A model generated the notes under the pieces. It did not search any database. It worked only from the letters and a program-made list of their open reading frames with translations, and was not told where the DNA came from. Of a stretch of 64,000 nucleotides of DNA, positions 59,832 to 64,000 are shown one piece after another. Origin of the DNA: Pirellulales bacterium (lineage in GTDB: Bacteria; Planctomycetota; Planctomycetia; Pirellulales; JACPPG01); assembly GCA_036499395.1 (NCBI GenBank), contig DASYDW010000077.1, positions 176,750-240,749 of the forward strand, given 5' to 3'. The translations under genes were made by a program, and so were the position numbers. Each line of letters begins with the position of its first letter. The stretch's first letter is position 1.

Positions 59832-60442
59832 ATAACTTCTTCTTGCCGCCCTTGCCGTTTCAGCTTTTGGCAGTAGGGCGCCGGCGATCGTCCCTCGCAA
59901 CGTCGCGTCTCACGGGGCCACGGCGTCAGGCGTGACCCGCGGCGGGGAGGGCCTTTCAAAGGGTGAGTCGCGCCACCACGTGATTGAATGCAAACCGCAC
60001 TGGGCGAGCTTGGGCCCTATCGCATTCGCGACTTCTCTCGGAACGGGCCCCTGGGTTAGCCGCGAAACACGAATCTGCCAGAATGTCATCGCGGCAGACT
60101 TCTCGCCAGGCGAACCCTACCGCATCTTCGCGGCGGTACTTTCTACGCGTGCCGCGCTCTCACGCCCTGATACTATTATTGGCGTGATTCCATCGCCTCA
60201 GCGCAACACCTTAGCAACCTTAGCAGGTTTGATGGCCTGATTTCCAGGGTGCGCGTCGGGTGCTATAGTGTGGCGGCGGTTGGGGGACGCGGGCGGCAAC
60301 GGGCGTGGCTCGTCGAGATGTCACGCTCGGTCCGCGATTCGGCTCACATTTACCGCGTACACAACTGCGTCGATCTCGAGATGCAGTAGGTTAGTGCGAA
60401 AAAGCTTGCCGGTGCAGCGATACAACCCAGGAGCGTTCTACG

Positions 60443-60727
60443 ATGATCACCGTTGGCATGAACTATCACGTGATCGCCGGCAAGCAGCATGACTTCGAAG
60501 AGAAGTTCGCCGCGGTCATTTCGGCACTGCGCGCCGCCGCAGGCCATACCAGCTCGACCCTGTGGAAGGACGTGGCCGACGACGCTTCGTACCTGATCAC
60601 CAGCGAGTGGTCGGACGAAAAGGCCTTTCAGGATTTCATCCACAGCCAGGCCTTTCGCGACGTCACGACCTGGGGCAAGGAGCAGATTCTGTCGGGCCGC
60701 CCGCAACATAAGATCTACAAGCATTAG
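60443..60727 (+). CDS. ABM-type small monooxygenase/heme-degrading-like protein
   Basis: 94 residues with AGGAG upstream of ATG 60443. Compact alpha/beta ferredoxin-like sequence: ITVGMNYHVIAGKQHDFEEKF, then SSTLWKDVADDASYLITSEWSDEKAFQDFIHSQAFRDVTTWGKEQIL. This matches the antibiotic biosynthesis monooxygenase fold, whose members act on quinones, heme or unknown substrates. Specific reaction unknown. Stands alone; preceded by 200 bp without genes. Confidence 0.85.
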   Translation: MITVGMNYHVIAGKQHDFEEKFAAVISALRAAAGHTSSTLWKDVADDASYLITSEWSDEKAFQDFIHSQAFRDVTTWGKEQILSGRPQHKIYKH

Positions 60728-61155
60728 TTCAGCGCCTGGGTAGCCGACGAGCGAGGGGCGCCGTACAAAACTCCCGGAAGCACGCCGAAAATCTAAGCGG
60801 CCTTACAGACGTTGAAGGCCGCATCGTCTAGCTAGGCAGCCATCGAACCGGTCGATAGGCCCGCAACGGTTGGTCGAGAACCGAGCGACGGTTCGCCGCG
60901 ATTCGGTCGGCGTCGCTCGAGGGCAATTGGCCGGACGATGTCTATTTGGCTATTTCTCGAGGGCGATTGGCCGATTTCGAGCCATCCAGGCCAGAACAGC
61001 CGGCGTTTGCATGCCCCGCGCGCGCGATCCTATCCGCAAGCTTACGTTTGGCGCGCTCTTTGCTCTGACGACCTATGGTATGTCGGCCGCGTGCGGGTTA
61101 GCCGGCATTCCATGATTCACGGGGCGCCAGGATCCCGAAGCCAGGAAGCAGAGCC
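60728..61155. other. 428-bp spacer
   Basis: No gene supported. Several short frames have Arg-rich, domain-free sequence. A duplicated phrase (ctcgagggc...attggcc at about 60917 and 60957) suggests a small local duplication. Confidence 0.45.
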
Positions 61156-61572
61156 ATGGTCACCTCAACCTCTCAGTCGGAACAGCGTCGTTTGCGTGTG
61201 TTAATCGTTGACGATAACCACGACTTAACGACCGTTTTGCAGAAGGCATTTACCGTTTGCGGCGCGAGTGCGATTGTCGCCAACGACGGAGTGCGGGCGA
61301 TCGAACTAGCCCGCAAGATGCCGATTGATGTCATCCTGTGTGATCTGAACATGCCGGGGATCGACGGCTTTAATCTGGTGCGGATTCTCCGCGCGGATCC
61401 CACGATGCCTTACCATCCCGTGTGCGCTTTTACGGGACGTTCGGACGAAACGTGTCGGCGTCAGGCAGTCGAATGCGGTTTCGACGGATATATCGTCAAG
61501 TCGGCACGTTTTCCGGACGTACTGAGCTTTCTCAAGCGTTATCAGCAGGCGGGTGTGGGCGACGCCCCGTAG
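61156..61572 (+). CDS. Single-domain response regulator (CheY-like)
   Basis: 138 residues. Receiver domain complete: VLIVDDNHDLTTVL, acceptor Asp in VILCDLNMPGIDGF, switch Thr in VCAFTGRSDET, Lys in GYIVKSARFPD. No output domain, so it acts by protein-protein contact. AGGA lies upstream of ATG 61156. No kinase next to it; the two kinases of the 54.5-57.9 kb operon are 3 kb away. Confidence 0.9.
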   Translation: MVTSTSQSEQRRLRVLIVDDNHDLTTVLQKAFTVCGASAIVANDGVRAIELARKMPIDVILCDLNMPGIDGFNLVRILRADPTMPYHPVCAFTGRSDETCRRQAVECGFDGYIVKSARFPDVLSFLKRYQQAGVGDAP

Positions 61573-61704
61573 CGGTCCCGCGATTTGCCCGTATGGTAGA
61601 CTTGGGTTACGGGCTCGCGTCAGTTGACAAAAGTCCTAGCTGGATCGCTCGAAAGAAACTCTGCTTTCGAGCGATGAAGGCTCACCTGCGATTGGCGTCG
61701 AATT

Positions 61705-62034
61705 ATGCGTAGGTTCCTTTGTGTCCGGACGAAGCGGATTTCTATTTCTTGCCGGCGCTCTCTAAGGCCGCTTCTGGCTACCGTTGTCCTGATGGCGACG
61801 TCGGCGAGTTTGGCCCTGGGAGAACATCCGCGCTGGGCCCCTATGGCTCCGCAATCTATGTCAAAGCCGTCGCACTCTAGCCGGAAGGCGCGATCGTATC
61901 ACGGCCGAACCCGTGCAGTTGCTCAGCCGTCGGGATGCGCCGGAAATGCGCCCCTTCAACCGCCGCCGGCTGCAGCGCAGCGACCGGCGTCGAACTCGCA
62001 ACAACAGCCTGCGCCGCCAGCGGCAGCGCACTAG
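61705..62034 (+). CDS. Possible secreted Pro/Ala-rich protein
   Basis: 109 residues. An N-terminal hydrophobic stretch (LRPLLATVVLMATSASLALG) could be a signal peptide, preceded by a basic region; then Ser/Arg/Pro-rich sequence ending in an Ala/Gln/Pro tail. No domain. Plausible but not certain. Confidence 0.35.
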   Translation: MRRFLCVRTKRISISCRRSLRPLLATVVLMATSASLALGEHPRWAPMAPQSMSKPSHSSRKARSYHGRTRAVAQPSGCAGNAPLQPPPAAAQRPASNSQQQPAPPAAAH

Positions 62035-62500
62035 TTCTGCACCCGAGTTAGTCGCGAGATGTTTTTAGCGGTATCCCGTTTGGGGCTCTGCATCCGCAAG
62101 GAGTACTGGTCCTAATTCGCGCAAAATCCGCGCGATTTTACTGGACTCGGTCTCGATTCTCGCGATAGGATGTGGCGGTCTTTCTTCCATTTTTCGGACT
62201 GGGTGTCGGCCGAGCGAACATCGCGAGTACGCGCGATCGGTTCCGGCCGGCCTCTTAGCTACGGGAGCCGCTACTGGATAACGTCTAAAGCCGCCTGGCT
62301 CCGATTCGTCAGTTGACGAAGTCGGTGCTGTTCTGCGCGGCTTGCATCCAGTCTTCCAGCGCGGCTTTTATCCGGCGTGACGCCACGGGCGTAGTTGTCC
62401 GTCGCTTCCCGGTCGCTATGTCTTTCGGCTGCTGCCTGCGTCGAAAGTCGATTTCCCAACACGCATTGCAACTGTTTTTCTGGCCTTTAGCGAGCAGCTC
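62035..62500. other. 466-bp spacer
   Basis: No gene seen. GCAAAATC-CGCGC-GATTTTAC (about 62121-62141) forms a short hairpin. It should contain the promoter of the nuclease-family gene at 62501. Confidence 0.4.
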
Positions 62501-63607
62501 ATGAAACGAACGATTCGAATTCCATCTTCTACATCGTCCGGCCTGCGATTTGCGCGGTGGGCGTTGTTGGCCATGATGTTGGCCGCGTCGACCGCGAGCA
62601 CCGGCCGCGCCGCGACCGTCAACTTGAACGTCATGACCTTCAACATCAAGTTCGATGACGGCTCGATCGGCAATCAATTCGAAGCCAACGGCTGGGTCGT
62701 CAACAAGTTCTACGTGCCGACCGGCAACCGTCGCGACAAAGTCGAAGCCACGATCTCCAGTGCCGCTCCCGATATCTTCGGCGAGCAGGAAGGCCTTCCG
62801 AATCAGGTCACTGACCTGAAAAACGCCTTTCCCAACTACACGTATTACGGCCAAGGCCGTAACGGCGGTAACGGCAGCACCAGTGGCGAAACAAACGGCA
62901 TCTTTTATCTCACTTCACGTTTCACCGAGGTCGCCGAGGGAGATTTTTGGCTCAGCACGACTCCCACCGTGCCTGGTACGACGTTTGTCGGCGGCGGAAC
63001 CGATACGGGCAATCCGCGCATGGTGAGTTGGATCAAGCTGTACGACAATCAGAGCCATCAAACGTATTTCGTCGCGGATACGCACTGGTCGCTCGATACG
63101 CAGGCGGAGAATCAATCCGGAACGTTCATGCGCACGGAGCTCGCGCAACTGGCTGGCGGATTGCCGATGATCGTGATCGGTGATTTCAACACGACCCTGC
63201 CCAGCACCGCCTTACAAACACTCGTCGGTGCCACGAGCAGCGGCTTCAAATTGACCGATGCCTATCGGCATGTTTATCCCACCGTCGGACCGAATGAGGC
63301 CACGTTTCACAATTTCACGGGCAATCAGTCGGGCTCGGCCATCGATCACATCTTCTACACTGCGTCGACCTTTACGGCCACGGCCGCCGCGATCGTACAC
63401 ACCACGTATAACGGCCTTTACCCGTCCGATCATTTCCCCGTGACGGCAACGTTGCAAGTCACGGTTGTGCCTGAGCCCGCGGCGATCGTGATGGCGTGTT
63501 TGGCCGCCGTGGGAACGATCGGTTTAGCGCGGGGAAGATTTTCACCACGGAAACACGGAGGCGGAAGCGGAGGAAGTGGGCAGAAGGCAGCCGGCGTTGG
63601 GCAGTGA
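62501..63607 (+). CDS. Exported endonuclease/exonuclease/phosphatase-family protein with PEP-CTERM
   Basis: 368 residues. Signal peptide ARWALLAMMLAASTASTGRAAT, then a complete EEP catalytic set: NVMTFNIKFDDG (Asn), FGEQEG (Glu), ADTHWSLDT (Asp-x-His), MIVIGDFNTTLP (Asp-x-Asn), AIDHIFY and YPSDHFPVTATL (Ser-Asp-His). It should cleave phosphodiester or phosphate bonds outside the cytoplasm. The C-terminus has VVPEPAAIVMACLAAVGTIGLA, then RGRFSPRK, then a 17-residue Gly/Ser-rich tail that comes from a dispersed repeat (63538-63770). The tail extends beyond the usual basic end of the sorting signal, so sorting may be affected. Confidence 0.9.
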   Translation: MKRTIRIPSSTSSGLRFARWALLAMMLAASTASTGRAATVNLNVMTFNIKFDDGSIGNQFEANGWVVNKFYVPTGNRRDKVEATISSAAPDIFGEQEGLPNQVTDLKNAFPNYTYYGQGRNGGNGSTSGETNGIFYLTSRFTEVAEGDFWLSTTPTVPGTTFVGGGTDTGNPRMVSWIKLYDNQSHQTYFVADTHWSLDTQAENQSGTFMRTELAQLAGGLPMIVIGDFNTTLPSTALQTLVGATSSGFKLTDAYRHVYPTVGPNEATFHNFTGNQSGSAIDHIFYTASTFTATAAAIVHTTYNGLYPSDHFPVTATLQVTVVPEPAAIVMACLAAVGTIGLARGRFSPRKHGGGSGGSGQKAAGVGQ

Positions 63608-63770
63608 AGGAAATGCGGCGGGCAGAATGATGAGCCGAAAGGCTAGGAGATGCGGCCACGAAAAACGTGAAAAGGCACGAAGAGGAAGAGAAGGAACTTT
63701 GCCCTATGAATTTTCTCTGTGTCCTCTGAGAGCTCTGTGGCAAGAAACTCTGTGGCAAGAATCTTCTGGC
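63538..63770. repeat. CACCACGGAAACACGGAGG-type dispersed repeat
   Basis: Begins with the CACCACGGAAACACGGAGG phrase and ends near TCCTCTGAGAGCTCTGTGGC, with CCACGAAAAACGTGAAAAGGCACG between. This wording is common in dispersed intergenic repeats of many bacteria. It overlaps the last codons of the nuclease-family gene. Confidence 0.6.
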
Positions 63771-63900
63771 CCGGAAGGGAACGAGTGGGCCGCTGACAGT
63801 CGGCTGGGGCCGTTTAGAAACGGAGAATGCGGAACGCAAGCTCAATGAAAAAGAAGAGCGCGCGCGGAAAGGCCACGGGAATATGAAAAAGATTTGGGCG

Positions 63901-63988
63901 CTGCCGCCGTGGGTCGGGTTGAGCTTCCGGAAAGTTCTTTGGCTTGTTAAAGGAATGAAGTTTTGGAGTCGCCTGACCCACGGCAGCT
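63901..63988. repeat. Inverted-repeat element at window end
   Basis: CTGCCGCCGTGGGTCGGG (63901) and CTGACCCACGGCAG (63973-63986) are complementary ends (GCCGTGGGTC/GACCCACGGC) around about 55 bp. It is the fifth type of short element seen here. No gene in the last 390 bp. Confidence 0.55.
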
Positions 63989-64000
63989 TGATCTGCGCCT

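Larger units (their letters stand above)
59060..60442. other. 1.4-kb gene-poor stretch after the FRG gene
   Basis: Only two weak small frames (59291-59482 and 59568-59762) and a strong hairpin (59795-59831) are worth noting. The rest has no sustained coding signal on either strand. It could be decayed genes. Confidence 0.5.

Noticed and set aside
58039..62500. Integrated prophage or integrative element at tRNA-Leu
   Set aside because: No integrase, no phage gene and no visible repeat of the tRNA 3' end; only an island-like pattern remains.
63576..63848. 90-codon frame at the right end
   Set aside because: Lies in dispersed repeats and has repeat-derived composition; no ribosome site.
1..64000. 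CRISPR arrays, rRNA genes, tmRNA
   Set aside because: No regularly spaced direct repeats, no rRNA-like sequence and no tmRNA signature were seen; the repeats present are dispersed and palindromic.

Overview
This 64 kb window is chromosomal DNA of a planctomycete, probably of the Pirellulales or a related order. The evidence is the gene content: prepilin-like DUF1559 proteins, a DUF1501 protein with a Tat signal, dockerin plus PEP-CTERM secreted proteins, planctomycete-type leucine-rich repeats, a 'GlmU-like' nucleotidyltransferase and many large extracytoplasmic proteins of unknown function. GC content is high. Gene density is moderate, and dispersed palindromic repeats lie between and partly inside genes. 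All assignments come from reading motifs; no database search was run.

Region 1 (1-18.5 kb, minus strand) is one long type IV pilus / type II secretion-like locus. In transcription order it has a GspE/PilB ATPase, a PilT ATPase, a second GspE/PilB ATPase, a PilC/GspF inner-membrane protein, four prepilin-like proteins with unusually large C-terminal domains, and a giant single-anchor protein (more than 1,713 residues) that runs off the left edge. The four pilins plus giant protein recall the verrucomicrobial/planctomycete 'Verru_Chthon cassette' (A-D). No prepilin peptidase, secretin or PilMNO is present. Dispersed repeats have entered the leader-coding parts of two of the prepilins.

Region 2 (18.5-30 kb) is mixed housekeeping and lineage-specific genes: a LuxR-type response regulator, quinolinate synthase (nadA), an Ala/Pro-rich protein with three copies of an STADILAAARAKA motif, an LRR membrane protein, release factor 2 (prfB) with an intact CTT-TGA-C programmed frameshift site, a 55-residue protein below the usual gene-caller limits, TspO and DUF1501.

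Region 3 (30-42 kb) holds a 24-residue lysine/alanine protein resembling a bacterial histone H1 tail, preceded by a GCGC-dense stretch. An ECF sigma factor with a translationally coupled membrane partner follows. Next comes a four-gene minus-strand cluster (SDR, histidine phosphatase, acyl-CoA dehydrogenase, APH-like kinase) that matches the enzyme logic of 4-hydroxyacyl-CoA catabolism (LvaD/LvaC/LvaA; ACAD10/11). Then come a PfpI-like protein, a TPR protein, a HEAT-like lipoprotein and a DUF1559 prepilin-like protein.

Region 4 (42-57.9 kb) carries one plain PEP-CTERM protein, two paralogous dockerin/PEP-CTERM proteins, a secreted protein of three tandem ~105-residue repeats, an FGGY kinase, an exported protein-isoaspartate methyltransferase with an extra C-terminal domain, metF, a GlmU-like enzyme and a two-gene signalling operon (CHASE3/PAS/HisKA_2 kinase plus receiver-kinase hybrid).

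Region 5 (58-64 kb) begins at tRNA-Leu(CAA), directly followed by an FRG-domain gene of defence-associated type. It is gene-poor, with a small monooxygenase, a lone receiver, a PEP-CTERM exo/endonuclease-family protein and more dispersed repeats. It looks like a variable region, but no integrase is visible.
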